In this document: in pieces, positions 16,820 to 24,825 of the stretch
Layout of the letters: each line of letters opens with the position of its first letter
How positions within the stretch are numbered: the stretch's first letter is position 1
From: Dactylosporangium sp. AC04546
GTDB lineage: Bacteria; Actinomycetota; Actinomycetes; Mycobacteriales; Micromonosporaceae
Direction: 5' to 3'
Assembly: GCF_022095675.1 (NCBI RefSeq)
Contig: NZ_JAHYSG010000052.1
Span: 19,682 to 83,681, forward strand
DNA length: 64,000 nucleotides
The notes under the pieces: model-generated
Databases searched by the model: none
What the model was told of the DNA's origin: nothing
What the model saw: only the letters and a program-made list of their open reading frames with translations
Translations under genes and position numbers: made by a program

Positions 16820-17626
16820 TCAGTAGCCGATCGCGGTGGCCGCCACGCCACGGAGGTACGACGCGACGGGCGCGGTCAGGTACAGGTCCGGAAGGTCACG
16901 GGGCGACTCGCGGAACAGGATGCCATACAGGGTCACCGCGTCGAGATAGATCGCGGTCTGGTTGGGGTGCTTGCCGTCGGGGGCGATGAGGTAGGCCGTG
17001 CCGCGGTCGGCGACGACGGTCTCGAACGTGTCGCCGATCGGCGCGAGGAGGTTCGGGGTGGCCAGGGCGGCCGACAGCGCCGCGTAGTTGGCGTCGATGG
17101 CGGCCTTCGCGGCGGCCCGGGACGGGAACGGGGACGGGTCGACCAGGGCCCAGTTCTTGAACAGCACCACCCGGCCGCCCGGCTTCAGCGCGCGGGCGAA
17201 GGTCGGGGCGTAGGCGTCGAGCAGCGTGGCCGTCGCGGCGGACAGGTCGGTCGCCACCAGCGTGCTGTACTCCTGCAGCACGATGGCGTCGTATTGGCGC
17301 TCGCCGTCGAGGGCCGTCCGCACGGGACCTTCCTCCCAGTGCCGGCGCAGCGTGTAGCCGGAGTGCAGGACCTCGGTGGCGTGCAGCGTGCGGCCCACCG
17401 CCGACGCCAGGTGGCGCACCAGGGCCGGCGTGTTCTCGCCGGGGGTGTCGGCCACGGCACCGAGCAGGCTGTTGCCCACGAACAGCACGTCGACGGCGGC
17501 GTCGTCGACCAGCGACACACCGCGGACGACCCGGCCGTCGCTCGCGGCGACCTGGGGCGCCGCCCAGGCCAACACGACGGCGATCGCGAGGACGGCGGCG
17601 ATCGCCAGCCGGTGACGGTACGGCAC
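16820..17626 (-). CDS. Secreted SGNH/GDSL-type hydrolase
   Basis: Exported protein of 268 residues with a signal peptide or anchor (RLAIAAVLAIAVVLAWAAPQVAAS). The mature part starts with the SGNH block I-like motif VLFVGNSLLG and ends with the DGKHPNQTAIYL catalytic Asp-His block V. An intermediate VLQEYS may hold a conserved Gln/Asn position. Such enzymes cleave esters such as acetyl groups on polysaccharides or lipids; the substrate is unknown. The GTG at 17626 has a GAGGAG ribosome site about 10 bases upstream. It precedes the hypothetical gene on the same strand by 26 bases. Confidence 0.78.
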   Translation of the reverse strand: MPYRHRLAIAAVLAIAVVLAWAAPQVAASDGRVVRGVSLVDDAAVDVLFVGNSLLGAVADTPGENTPALVRHLASAVGRTLHATEVLHSGYTLRRHWEEGPVRTALDGERQYDAIVLQEYSTLVATDLSAATATLLDAYAPTFARALKPGGRVVLFKNWALVDPSPFPSRAAAKAAIDANYAALSAALATPNLLAPIGDTFETVVADRGTAYLIAPDGKHPNQTAIYLDAVTLYGILFRESPRDLPDLYLTAPVASYLRGVAATAIGY

Positions 17627-17656
17627 AGTGCGGTGACTCCTCGAACACGACGACCC

Positions 17657-17685
17657 GGTGGTGCCCGCCCAGGGTGGGCACCACC
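17657..17685 (-). terminator. Hairpin downstream of the quinone oxidoreductase gene
   Basis: GGTGGTGCCC pairs with GGGCACCACC, forming a 10-bp stem that extends with one mismatch, about 80 bases after the MDR stop on the minus strand and before the SGNH gene start. Likely terminator for the oxidoreductase transcript. Confidence 0.55.
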
Positions 17686-17762
17686 GCACACCGTGTCAAT
17701 CGCGGGCGCCCGCGACTCCTCCGAACCGCGACCAGGTCGACCCGGGCGTCGGACACCGGCGG

Positions 17763-18731
17763 CTACATCGTCACGACGAGCTTGCCGGTCGTGTGCCGGC
17801 GGGCGAAGTCGACGCAGGCCTGCGCGCCCTCGTCCAGGGTGTACCGGCGGCCGATCGTCACCGGCAGGCCGCCGCCCGCGGCCAGGTCCGCCACCTCGCG
17901 CATGCCGCCGAGCGTGCCGTCCATGTCGAGCACGAACCGCAGGTCGACGTCGGGCCGGCCGAGCCAGCCGGGCTCCGGCACCGGGAAGGTGATGGTGAGC
18001 ACGCGACCGCCGGGGCGGACGGCGGCGGCCACGCCCCGGAGGCGGTCGCTCGGCAGCGTCAGGTTGAACGCCGCGTCGACGCCCGCCGGGTAGCCGGACT
18101 CCGCGTAGCCGATGGTCTCGGCGGCGCCCAGCGCCCGCAGGACGTCCGCGTCGGCGTCGGTGGACGTCGCGACCACCCGCGCCCCGGCCGCGGCGAGCAT
18201 CGGGACGACCGCGGTGCCGACGCCGCCGGTGGCCCCGACGACCAGGACCGTCTCGCCGGGCCGCACGGCGGCGGTGGCCATGAGCGCCCGGGCGGTGAGC
18301 CCGACGGTCGGCAGGGCGGCCGCCTCCTCGACGCCGAGCCCGGCCGGACGGTGGGCCAGGAACGGGGTGTCGGCCTCGAACACGGCGAACTCGGCGAGGG
18401 AGCCGGTGCTCAGCGACGGCCGGGCCGCGCCGGCCATCGCGCGCAGCGCCCGTGGTACCGCCTGGCCGAAGATCTCGTCGCCGACCCGGAACGCCGTCAC
18501 GCCGGGGCCGGCCTCGCTCACCGTGCCGGCGAAGTCGTTGCCCGGCACGTGCGGGAACGGCAGCGGCGTCGTGTCGCGGAACTCGCCGCTGGGCAGGCGG
18601 ACGTCGGCCGGGTTGATCGAGGCGGCGGCGATGCGCACCAGGATCTGGCCCGGGCCGGGCCGTGGTTGCGGCACGTCGCCCACCACGTACTCCTCCGGCG
18701 GGCCGTAGCCGGTCACGACGACTGCTTTCAT
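17763..18731 (-). CDS. NADP-dependent oxidoreductase, zinc-independent MDR (quinone oxidoreductase-like)
   Basis: Medium-chain reductase of 322 residues. It has the N-terminal GroES-like fold (VRIAAASINPADVRLPSGEF, VPGNDFAGTVSE) and a Rossmann domain with VLVVGATGGVGTAVVPML. There are no zinc ligands, as in the quinone oxidoreductase group that reduces reactive enones or quinones with NADPH. The ATG at 18731 has a GGAGG ribosome site. It is divergent from a TetR gene, with two copies of a palindromic operator between them, so it is very likely repressed by that TetR protein and induced by its substrate. Confidence 0.9.
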   Translation of the reverse strand: MKAVVVTGYGPPEEYVVGDVPQPRPGPGQILVRIAAASINPADVRLPSGEFRDTTPLPFPHVPGNDFAGTVSEAGPGVTAFRVGDEIFGQAVPRALRAMAGAARPSLSTGSLAEFAVFEADTPFLAHRPAGLGVEEAAALPTVGLTARALMATAAVRPGETVLVVGATGGVGTAVVPMLAAAGARVVATSTDADADVLRALGAAETIGYAESGYPAGVDAAFNLTLPSDRLRGVAAAVRPGGRVLTITFPVPEPGWLGRPDVDLRFVLDMDGTLGGMREVADLAAGGGLPVTIGRRYTLDEGAQACVDFARRHTTGKLVVTM

Positions 18732-18743
18732 CTGAGCCTCCAA

Positions 18744-18790
18744 TAAGCGGACCGTGCGGTCACATTAAGGCTAAGCGGACCGGGCGGTCA
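18744..18790. promoter_or_regulatory. Tandem TetR operator between MDR and TetR genes
   Basis: Two 19-base direct copies, TAAGCGGACCGTGCGGTCA (18744-18762) and TAAGCGGACCGGGCGGTCA (18772-18790), start 28 bases apart. Each holds the palindromic core GACCGnnCGGTC. One copy lies near each divergent promoter. This is a textbook TetR-type arrangement; binding by the adjacent regulator is inferred. Confidence 0.75.
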
Positions 18791-18796
18791 ACTTGC

Positions 18797-18802
18797 TATC
18801 GT
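18797..18802 (+). promoter_or_regulatory. Candidate -10 hexamer for leaderless tetR-type gene
   Basis: TATCGT ends 7 bases before the GTG at 18810 and overlaps the flank of operator copy 2. No ribosome site is present, so a leaderless transcript is likely. Confidence 0.4.
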
Positions 18803-18809
18803 GACGCCC

Positions 18810-19397
18810 GTGATGCGCGCCGACGCCGCCCGCAACCGGCGGCTGCTGCTGGCGGCCGCCGCCGACGAGTTCGCCGAGCGGGGGCTGGACGCCTCGGTGG
18901 CCGACATCGCCCGGCGGGCCGGGCTCGGCAAGGGGACCGTGTTCCGGCACTTCCCGACCAAGGACGACCTGCTGGCGGCGATCGTGCTCGACCGCATCGA
19001 CGAGCTCGTCGCGGCCGGCGAGCGGCTCCTGGCCCACGACGACGCGGGCGCCGCGCTGCTGGAGTTCCTCACCGTCGCCGCGCACCAGCGCCAGCAGCGC
19101 GACCTGTCGTTCCTGCACGAGGCAAGCGCGCCGAGCCCGGACGTGACCCGGGCCCGCGAACGGATGGACACCACCGTCGCCCGGCTCGTCGAGCGGGCCC
19201 GCGAGCAGGGCGCCGTGCGGGCCGACGTCACCGGCACCGACGTGGTGCTGCTGATGTGCGCGCCCAACTACGTCACGAGCTACGTGCCGGGCGCCCCGCC
19301 CGACCTGTGGCGGCGCTACCTCGCGATCATCTTCGACGGCCTGCGTCCCCAGGGCGCCCATCCGCTGCCGCACCCACCACCGGATGCGTCCCTGTAA
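18810..19397 (+). CDS. TetR family repressor
   Basis: Repressor of about 195 residues. The TetR HTH is at the N-terminus: RNRRLLLAAAADEFAERGLD, VADIARRAGLGKGTVFRHFPTKDDLLAAI. The helical ligand-binding domain shows no named subfamily. Starts are possible at GTG 18801, GTG 18810 and ATG 18813. The GTG at 18810 is chosen because a -10-like TATCGT ends 7 bases earlier and no ribosome site is seen. It is divergent from the quinone oxidoreductase gene across tandem operators, so it probably represses both genes until an electrophile or quinone binds. Confidence 0.9.
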   Translation: MMRADAARNRRLLLAAAADEFAERGLDASVADIARRAGLGKGTVFRHFPTKDDLLAAIVLDRIDELVAAGERLLAHDDAGAALLEFLTVAAHQRQQRDLSFLHEASAPSPDVTRARERMDTTVARLVERAREQGAVRADVTGTDVVLLMCAPNYVTSYVPGAPPDLWRRYLAIIFDGLRPQGAHPLPHPPPDASL

Positions 19398-19464
19398 GGG
19401 TGGATTTGCGGGTGAACGCCGGTAGTCTCGTCCCGACGCCGGCCGCCCGACCCCTAGGGAGATC

Positions 19465-20475
19465 ATGAGGAAGTCCGCCGTGCTCGTGGGAGTGCTCGCC
19501 GTGTTCGCCTTCGCAGCCGCCTTCGCCTGGTCCGACAAGTCGCCCGACAGGTCCCCGCAGTCCACCGCACAACCCGCCGCCAGGAAGCTCGGCCTGCACG
19601 TCCAGGGCCGCGACGTCGTGGAGGCCGGCGGGACCCCGTTCGTGATGCGCGGGATCAGCCACCCGTACGCCTGGATGAAGGACCAGGGGCAGGCGTTCGC
19701 CGACGTCAAGCGGCTGGGCGCCAACACGGTCCGGGTGGTGCTCACCAGCGAGGTGGGCGCGAGCGAGGTGGCCGACGTCATCGCCACCTGCAAGCAGCAG
19801 CGGCTCATCTGCGTGCTGGAGAACCACGACACCACCGGCTACGGCGACCAGGCCGGCGCCGCGACGCTCGACCGGGTGGCCGACTGGTGGGCCGGGCTGC
19901 GTGACGTGCTCGCCGGCCAGGAGGACTACGTCGTCGTCAACATCGGCAACGAGCCGTACGGCAACAGCGGTACCGGCGAATGGACCGCGGCGACCAGCGC
20001 GGCGATCGGCAAGCTGCGCGCCGCCGGGCTGCGCCACCTGCTCATGGCCGACGCGCCGAACTGGGGCCAGGACTGGTCCGGCGTCATGCGCGACAACGCC
20101 GCGTCGGTGCTGGCCGGCGACCCCCTGCACAACACGGTGTTCTCGGTGCACATGTACGGCGTGTACGGCACCGCCGACAAGGTCACCACCTACCTCGACG
20201 CCTTCCACGAGCGGGGGCTGCCGCTGGTCGTCGGCGAGTTCGGCTGGAAGCACACCGACGGCGCCGTCGCCGACGAGGCCATCATGCGCGCCGCGCAGGA
20301 GCGCGGGATCGGTTACCTGGGCTGGTCGTGGAGCGGCAACAGCGGCGGCGTGGAGTACCTCGACGCGGCCGCCGGCTTCGACGCCGAACGGCTGACGGAC
20401 TGGGGCCGGCGCCTCTTCGCCGGCATCAAGGAGACCGCGCGGGAGGCCACCGTCTTCGCGACGGCATCGCGATGA
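19465..20475 (+). CDS. Secreted GH5-family endo-glycanase (mannanase/cellulase type)
   Basis: Extracellular retaining glycanase of 336 residues. An N-terminal signal or anchor (SAVLVGVLAVFAFAAAFAW) is followed by a short Pro/Ser linker and a single TIM-barrel domain. The acid/base Glu163 (VVVNIGNEPYGN) and nucleophile Glu258 (LVVGEFGWKH) are visible, with a conserved SVHMYGVYG strand. The ATG at 19465 has AGGGAG just upstream, and a -10-like TAGTCT lies about 40 bases before it. It is tail-to-tail with a GT2 synthase (21-base gap). Beta-mannan is a reasonable substrate, beta-glucan the alternative. Confidence 0.87.
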   Translation: MRKSAVLVGVLAVFAFAAAFAWSDKSPDRSPQSTAQPAARKLGLHVQGRDVVEAGGTPFVMRGISHPYAWMKDQGQAFADVKRLGANTVRVVLTSEVGASEVADVIATCKQQRLICVLENHDTTGYGDQAGAATLDRVADWWAGLRDVLAGQEDYVVVNIGNEPYGNSGTGEWTAATSAAIGKLRAAGLRHLLMADAPNWGQDWSGVMRDNAASVLAGDPLHNTVFSVHMYGVYGTADKVTTYLDAFHERGLPLVVGEFGWKHTDGAVADEAIMRAAQERGIGYLGWSWSGNSGGVEYLDAAAGFDAERLTDWGRRLFAGIKETAREATVFATASR

Positions 20476-20496
20476 CCGGCCTCGCGATAACCGGCT

Positions 20497-21981
20497 TCAC
20501 GACGGCTTCGCGATGACCTGGAAGCGGTTCTCCGTGCGGCGGGCGAACTTCAGGAACCCGCGCAGCCCGGGGATGCCCTCCATGAGCCCGAAGAACGGGA
20601 TGAGCATCAGCACGACCGGCGGCTCCCACCAGCGCCGCCGGTCGTGGGCCGACACGGTGGCGTTGATGCGCAGGCCCTCCCAGTACATCCAGATGGTGTA
20701 GGCCATGTTCAGCGCCCACAGCGGGATGACGAGCAGGGTCTCCGGTGACGTGTTCGGGTCGGCGACGAGCAGGCCGATGAACAGCACCACGCCCACGTTC
20801 TGGAACGGGCCGACGACCCACGACAGCACCGAGTAGCCCAGCAGCACCCGGTTGCGCCGCTGCAGCGAGCGGTTGAACACCAGCGCCGCCAGCCCCCACG
20901 ACCAGCGCTCGCGCTGGCGGAAGAAGTCGCGGACGCCGGCCGGGGACGCGCCGTAGCACCGGCCGGCGAACCAGCCGCTGCGGCCCGGGTAGCGGTCGCT
21001 GAACAGCAGCGCGAACTGGGCGTCCTCCACCAGGCTGCGCGGGCCGAAGTCCCAGCCGATGGTGGCCTCGACCGAGGCCCGCACGAGCAGCAGCTCGCCG
21101 TGCACACCGGCCCGGGGCGTGCCACTGCCCGTCCAGGCGGAGAACCGCCCCACGTCCTCGGCCGGGCGGACCGCGTCGGCGAGCCAGGTGAGCCGGTTGA
21201 CCGCGTACTCGCGCGGATACGTGAGCATGCCCTGGGCCAGGTGCTTGACCCGGTCCCCGGCGCTGGCCTGCTCCGCGACGAAGCGGGCCATCGCCACGGT
21301 CGTGTCGGGGCCGACGCCGGTGTCGTCGTCCATGTGCAGGACCCACACGTCGTCGCGGGCCTCGCCCTCGTACAGCCGCAGCTCGTGCGCGTAGTGCGTG
21401 GCGCGCGCCTTGAACCGGGTGCCGTTCGGCGTGCGGTACCGCCGCGGCACCACGACCAGCCGGATCAGCTCGCTCCCGGCGGCGAGCGCCGCGATGCGCT
21501 CGGCCGCCTCGCACCCCTCGTCGATGACGACGTCCACCCGCAGGCGCGGAAAGCACCGGGGCAGGCAGGCGACGTAGGAGCGGACCGAGCGTTCGAGGGC
21601 GGGATAGGTGTCGTGCCGCCCGATGGTCGGCACGACCACGACGAGCCGGTCGTTTATCACCGGCGTCCCGCGCCCGGACCACCGCGCCGCCGACTCGCGC
21701 ATCGCCCGCCGGGTCCGCCGCAGGCCCACGATGCCGGTGAGTGTGGTGAAGATGGGCCAGGTCCACAGGATCGTCAACGGCCAGCCGAGCCGCCCGCCGT
21801 AGCGGCCGGTGAACCAGAAGTCGCTGGCCAGGATGATCAGGTAGGAGAGCACGAGCGGCCAGTAGGAGGGCCGCCAGCGGGCCAGTCGCCGGCGCACGGC
21901 CCGCCGCTCGCCGGCGACGGCGGGCGCGTACCGGACGGCGGCCGGCGGCAGCCCGGCGTCCCACTCAGAAGTTCCTGCCAC
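20497..21981 (-). CDS. GT2 family membrane glycosyltransferase, egghead-like
   Basis: Processive-type GT2 enzyme of 494 residues in the membrane. Two N-terminal membrane segments (YWPLVLSYLIILASDFWF; WPLTILWTWPIFTTLTGIVG) precede the catalytic domain with VVVPTIGRHDTY, the metal-binding HMDDDTG at 216-222, the SLVEDAQF acceptor loop and QRERWSWG (the QxxRW element). At least three further membrane segments follow. The layout resembles bacterial relatives of egghead beta-mannosyltransferase and cellulose-synthase-like proteins. It may make a beta-linked cell-surface polymer or glycolipid. Its tail-to-tail neighbour is a secreted GH5 enzyme, which could trim the product, as cellulases do in cellulose operons. 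Confidence 0.85.
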   Translation of the reverse strand: MAGTSEWDAGLPPAAVRYAPAVAGERRAVRRRLARWRPSYWPLVLSYLIILASDFWFTGRYGGRLGWPLTILWTWPIFTTLTGIVGLRRTRRAMRESAARWSGRGTPVINDRLVVVVPTIGRHDTYPALERSVRSYVACLPRCFPRLRVDVVIDEGCEAAERIAALAAGSELIRLVVVPRRYRTPNGTRFKARATHYAHELRLYEGEARDDVWVLHMDDDTGVGPDTTVAMARFVAEQASAGDRVKHLAQGMLTYPREYAVNRLTWLADAVRPAEDVGRFSAWTGSGTPRAGVHGELLLVRASVEATIGWDFGPRSLVEDAQFALLFSDRYPGRSGWFAGRCYGASPAGVRDFFRQRERWSWGLAALVFNRSLQRRNRVLLGYSVLSWVVGPFQNVGVVLFIGLLVADPNTSPETLLVIPLWALNMAYTIWMYWEGLRINATVSAHDRRRWWEPPVVLMLIPFFGLMEGIPGLRGFLKFARRTENRFQVIAKPS

Positions 21982-22035
21982 GGTGGGGCTCCCTGCGTCG
22001 TCGGGGGATCTCGCGGGGCGGGATCGGATCTACCC

Positions 22036-22073
22036 GCCGAGAACCCGGCCATGCCGCCGACCGGGTTCTCGGC
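22036..22073. terminator. Hairpin in the 345-base gap between GT2 and HxlR genes
   Basis: Perfect 13-bp stem GCCGAGAACCCGG / CCGGGTTCTCGGC with a 12-base loop. It would end the HxlR transcript before the GT2 gene. The gap 21982-22326 otherwise holds only the regulator remnant listed separately. Confidence 0.55.
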
Positions 22074-22141
22074 TGCCCAGGTCAGGGCCGGCCGGTCGCC
22101 GGGTCGCCGGCCCAGGCCGGCACCGTGGTGCCCGCGCCGAT

Positions 22142-22327
22142 ACCTCCGCGGCGCTCGGCCATGAGCCGACCCGGCTGCTGGACGGGCTGACCGAGCCGGC
22201 CGACACCAGCCTCGTTCGGGTCACCGCCGACGGCGACGGGTCGCGGCACACGCTGCCCGACGCGATGCGGGAGCCGGCCACCGAGCGGCTCGCCGCATCG
22301 GCCGACCGCCACGGACCCGCAGGCACT
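22142..22327 (+). pseudogene. Remnant of an AfsR/LuxR-type ATPase regulator
   Basis: About 60 codons with third positions mostly G/C read as LLDGLTEPADTSLVRV...HTLPDAMREPATERLAASADRHG. This matches the pattern just after the ATPase domain of AfsR/LAL-type regulators (L-x-x-L-x-D-x-S-L-V, then L-x-D-x-x-R-E-x-A-x-E-R-L-A). There is no start, no P-loop and no continuation, and it runs into the convergent HxlR gene. It appears to be a leftover of a deleted regulator of the same type as the one at the window start. Confidence 0.45.
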
Positions 22328-22677
22328 TACACGGATGCTCGCCTGAGCTCGTCAGCGTGCTCGACCGCCCACTCGCCGATCGCGATGACCAGCGGCAGCA
22401 GCGAGCGACCCAGGTCGGTGAGCGCGTACTCGACCCGCTCCGGCGTCTCGCGGCGGCTCACCAGCCCGTCGGCCTCCAGCCCGCGCAGGGTGCGGGTGAG
22501 GATGCGCCGGCTCAGCCCGTGCACGGTGCGGTCGAGCTCGTTGAACCCGTACGGCCGCTCGCGCAGCACGGCCAGGATGAGCACGCTCCATTTCTCGCCG
22601 ACCCGGCGCAGCACGTCGGTCGCCACACAGGACGCGCGGTCGGCCGGCGTCACGGGCAGGGGCAGCACAGGTGACAT
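22327..22677 (-). CDS. HxlR family winged-helix regulator
   Basis: Regulator of 116 residues with the full HxlR pattern: an N-terminal Cys (ASCVATDVLRRVGEKWSVLILAVL), PYGFNELDRTVHGLSRRILTRTLRGLEADGLV and the wing VEYALTDLGRSLLPLV. The Cys17 position is the redox/electrophile sensor in several HxlR proteins (for example YodB, HypR). It is divergent from the short-chain dehydrogenase, with starts 47 bases apart, so it most likely controls that gene. A small palindrome ACATCGATGT spans its own start codon. Confidence 0.9.
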   Translation of the reverse strand: MSPVLPLPVTPADRASCVATDVLRRVGEKWSVLILAVLRERPYGFNELDRTVHGLSRRILTRTLRGLEADGLVSRRETPERVEYALTDLGRSLLPLVIAIGEWAVEHADELRRASV

Positions 22678-22724
22678 CGATGTGCCTTCTTTCGCGGTCG
22701 GCGCGCGGGAACCACCATCCGAGT

Positions 22725-23483
22725 ATGCGCACAGTAGTGATCACCGGCGGGACCCGCGGCATCGGCGGCGCCCTCGCCGAGCGGCTCCGGCAGGCCGGCG
22801 ACGAGGTCGTGGCGATCGGCAGCGCCGACGCCGACCTCACCTCGGTCCGCCAGACGGCCGCCCTCGCCGACCGGCTCCCCGACCGCATCGACGCCCTCGT
22901 CCTCGCCGCCGGGCGGTTCGGGTCGCGGCGGGTCGTCACGCCCGAGGGCTTCGAGCAGACATTCGCGATCGGCGTGCTCAGCCGCTACCTGCTCGCGGAA
23001 CGGCTGCGCCCGGCCCTCGAGCGCGCTGCCCGCCCGGTCGTGCTCAATCTCAGCGGTACCGGTGGCATCCGCGCCGGCGAGGTGCACTGGGACGACCTGC
23101 AGCTGACCGGCGGGTACTCGCTGCTCGCCGCGACCATGCAGGCGGCCCGGGCGAACGACCTGCTCGGCGCCGGATTCGCGGCCCGCCACCCGGACAGCCC
23201 GGTCCGGTACGTGCTGTACAACCCGCTCTTCGTCAACTCCGGCCTGCAGCGGCACTTCGACCCGCCGACGCGCTGGATGGTCGGCGCCGCGGCCGCCGTG
23301 TTCGGCGCGTCGACGGCCCGCGCGGCGGCCCGGCTGGTCCCCCTGCTCGACGACCCGCCGGCGGCGCCGCTGACCGCACTGCGCCGCGGCACCCCGGTGC
23401 CGCTGTCCCGCCCCGAGTTCGACCCGGCCGCGGCAGAACGCCTTTACACGGTCCTGGCCGGGCTGACTACGGTACGGGGGTGA
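22725..23483 (+). CDS. Short-chain dehydrogenase/reductase family protein
   Basis: SDR-fold protein of 252 residues. The nucleotide site is TGGTRGIGGALAERL at the N-terminus, followed by ADADLTS and VLAAGRFG. The catalytic block is unusual: after VVLNLSGTGGI the expected YxxxK is not clear (YSLLAATMQAARAND), where Tyr is followed by four residues and then Ala/Thr rather than Lys. It may be a redox-inactive or altered SDR, as in several retinol-dehydrogenase-like actinomycete proteins. The ATG at 22725 gives the fold directly. It is divergent from the HxlR regulator, the probable control. Confidence 0.82.
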   Translation: MRTVVITGGTRGIGGALAERLRQAGDEVVAIGSADADLTSVRQTAALADRLPDRIDALVLAAGRFGSRRVVTPEGFEQTFAIGVLSRYLLAERLRPALERAARPVVLNLSGTGGIRAGEVHWDDLQLTGGYSLLAATMQAARANDLLGAGFAARHPDSPVRYVLYNPLFVNSGLQRHFDPPTRWMVGAAAAVFGASTARAAARLVPLLDDPPAAPLTALRRGTPVPLSRPEFDPAAAERLYTVLAGLTTVRG

Positions 23484-23530
23484 TGACGTTCCCGGTCGAC
23501 GACGCGGCGGCCGCCGCGATCGGCTACTGA
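23483..23530 (+). other. 15-codon mini-ORF coupled to the SDR gene (possible truncated gene)
   Basis: An ATG overlaps the SDR stop (TGATG) and opens a frame MTFPVDDAAAAAIGY, then TGA. The stop lies inside the end of the convergent decarboxylase gene. The coupling and codon use resemble the start of a real second gene that was cut off here, so this may mark the left edge of the inserted biosynthetic cluster. Equally, it may be chance. Confidence 0.25.
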
Positions 23531-24825
23531 ACGGGGGCAGTCATGGGCAACCCATTCTCCACAGCGGTGTAGAGGCGCTGCGGCCGCAGGAGGTCCTCGA
23601 CGGTGTCGCGGACCCGGATCAGGTACGACCGGCCGCCGTCGACGAGGACCTCGGCGGGATGGCCGTGGCTGAGGAACAACACCGGCGACGCGCTCGGCCC
23701 GTAGGCGCCCGACCGGAAGATGCCGATGAGGTCGCCCGGGCGTACCGGCGGCAGGTCGACCGCCTTGCCCAGCGTGTCGCTCGGCGTGCAGAGCGGGCCG
23801 GTGACGTGCCACGACTCGGTGGCCGGCGCGTCGCGGCGGTTGAGCACCGCCATCGGGAAGTTGCGCTTGACGAACGAGCCGATGCCGACCGCCGCCATGT
23901 GGTGGTTGGTGCCGCCGTCGGCGACCGCGAACCGCTCCCCCATCGACGTCTTGGTCCCGGTGACCCGCACGACGTAGGTGCCGGCGGTCGCGGCGAGGTA
24001 CCGCCCCGACTCCAGCAGCAGCCGGGTGCCCGGGTGCCGGTCGGCGAACGCCGCCACCACCGGGTTCAGCCGCTCGGTGAGCAGCACCGGGTCGAGGTCG
24101 CGCTCGCCGTCGAAGTAGGCGACGCCGAGGCCCCCGCCGACGTCGACGAGCTCCAGCGGGAAGCCGCACCGGGCGGCGACCCGCTCGGCCAGCTCGAAGA
24201 TCCGCTCGGTGTTCTCGACGATGACGTCCTCGCTGAGGATCCGGGTGCCGACGTACGCCTGGACCCCGATGACCCGCACGCCCGGGCGGCGCAGCAGGTC
24301 CGGGCCGAGGTCGAGGACCTGCTGCTCGTCGATGCCGAACTGGCGCGGCTTGCCGCCCATCGTCAGGCCGGAGCCGCGCACCGAGAAGGCCGGGTTGACC
24401 CGCAGCACGACCGGGGTGACGACGCCGGCGGTGCGGGCGATGCCGTCCACGAGGTCGATCTCGGGCACCGACTCGCAGACCACGGCGGCCAGGCCGGCCC
24501 GGACGCAGGCGGTGAGCTCGGCGACGCTCTTGCCCGGGCCGAGGAAGATGACGTGCTCCGGCGGGATCCCGGCCCGCTGCGCGGTGACCAGCTCGGCCAG
24601 CGACGAGATCTCGGCGCGTGCGCCGAGTGAGCCGAGCAGCGCACAGATCGACAGGTTCGGGTTGGCCTTCAGCGAGAAGAAGATCTCCATCGCCGGGTGC
24701 AGCGCGGCGCGCAGCGTGCCGAACCGGTGGCGCAGTTCGTCGCCGTCGTAGAGGTACATCGGCGTGCCGTAGCGCTCGGCCAGCTCGCCGATCGTGATGC
24801 CCTGCACGGTGTGCTCGCCGGTCAT
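23524..24825 (-). CDS. PLP-dependent decarboxylase, fold type III (DapDC/ODC family)
   Basis: Amino-acid decarboxylase of 433 residues (alanine-racemase-fold group: diaminopimelate, ornithine/arginine or carboxynorspermidine decarboxylases). The PLP lysine is Lys53 in FFSLKANPN. LVDVGGGLGVAYF binds the phosphate, and LLLESGRYLAATAG and the cross-subunit GPLCTPSDTL (Cys and Asp) complete the site. The start ATG overlaps the stop of the ATP-grasp gene (ATGA), so the two are translated together. The pair suggests decarboxylation of an amino acid or of an amino-acyl conjugate made by the ligase. It could be a lysA-like paralogue, but the setting argues for secondary metabolism. Confidence 0.85.
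   Translation of the reverse strand: MTGEHTVQGITIGELAERYGTPMYLYDGDELRHRFGTLRAALHPAMEIFFSLKANPNLSICALLGSLGARAEISSLAELVTAQRAGIPPEHVIFLGPGKSVAELTACVRAGLAAVVCESVPEIDLVDGIARTAGVVTPVVLRVNPAFSVRGSGLTMGGKPRQFGIDEQQVLDLGPDLLRRPGVRVIGVQAYVGTRILSEDVIVENTERIFELAERVAARCGFPLELVDVGGGLGVAYFDGERDLDPVLLTERLNPVVAAFADRHPGTRLLLESGRYLAATAGTYVVRVTGTKTSMGERFAVADGGTNHHMAAVGIGSFVKRNFPMAVLNRRDAPATESWHVTGPLCTPSDTLGKAVDLPPVRPGDLIGIFRSGAYGPSASPVLFLSHGHPAEVLVDGGRSYLIRVRDTVEDLLRPQRLYTAVENGLPMTAPVQ

Noticed and set aside
16165..16851. Alternative minus-strand frame overlapping the hypothetical gene at 16173-16793
   Set aside because: The composition is Arg/Ala-rich with poor third-position bias; the other frame has normal codon use and fewer biased residues.
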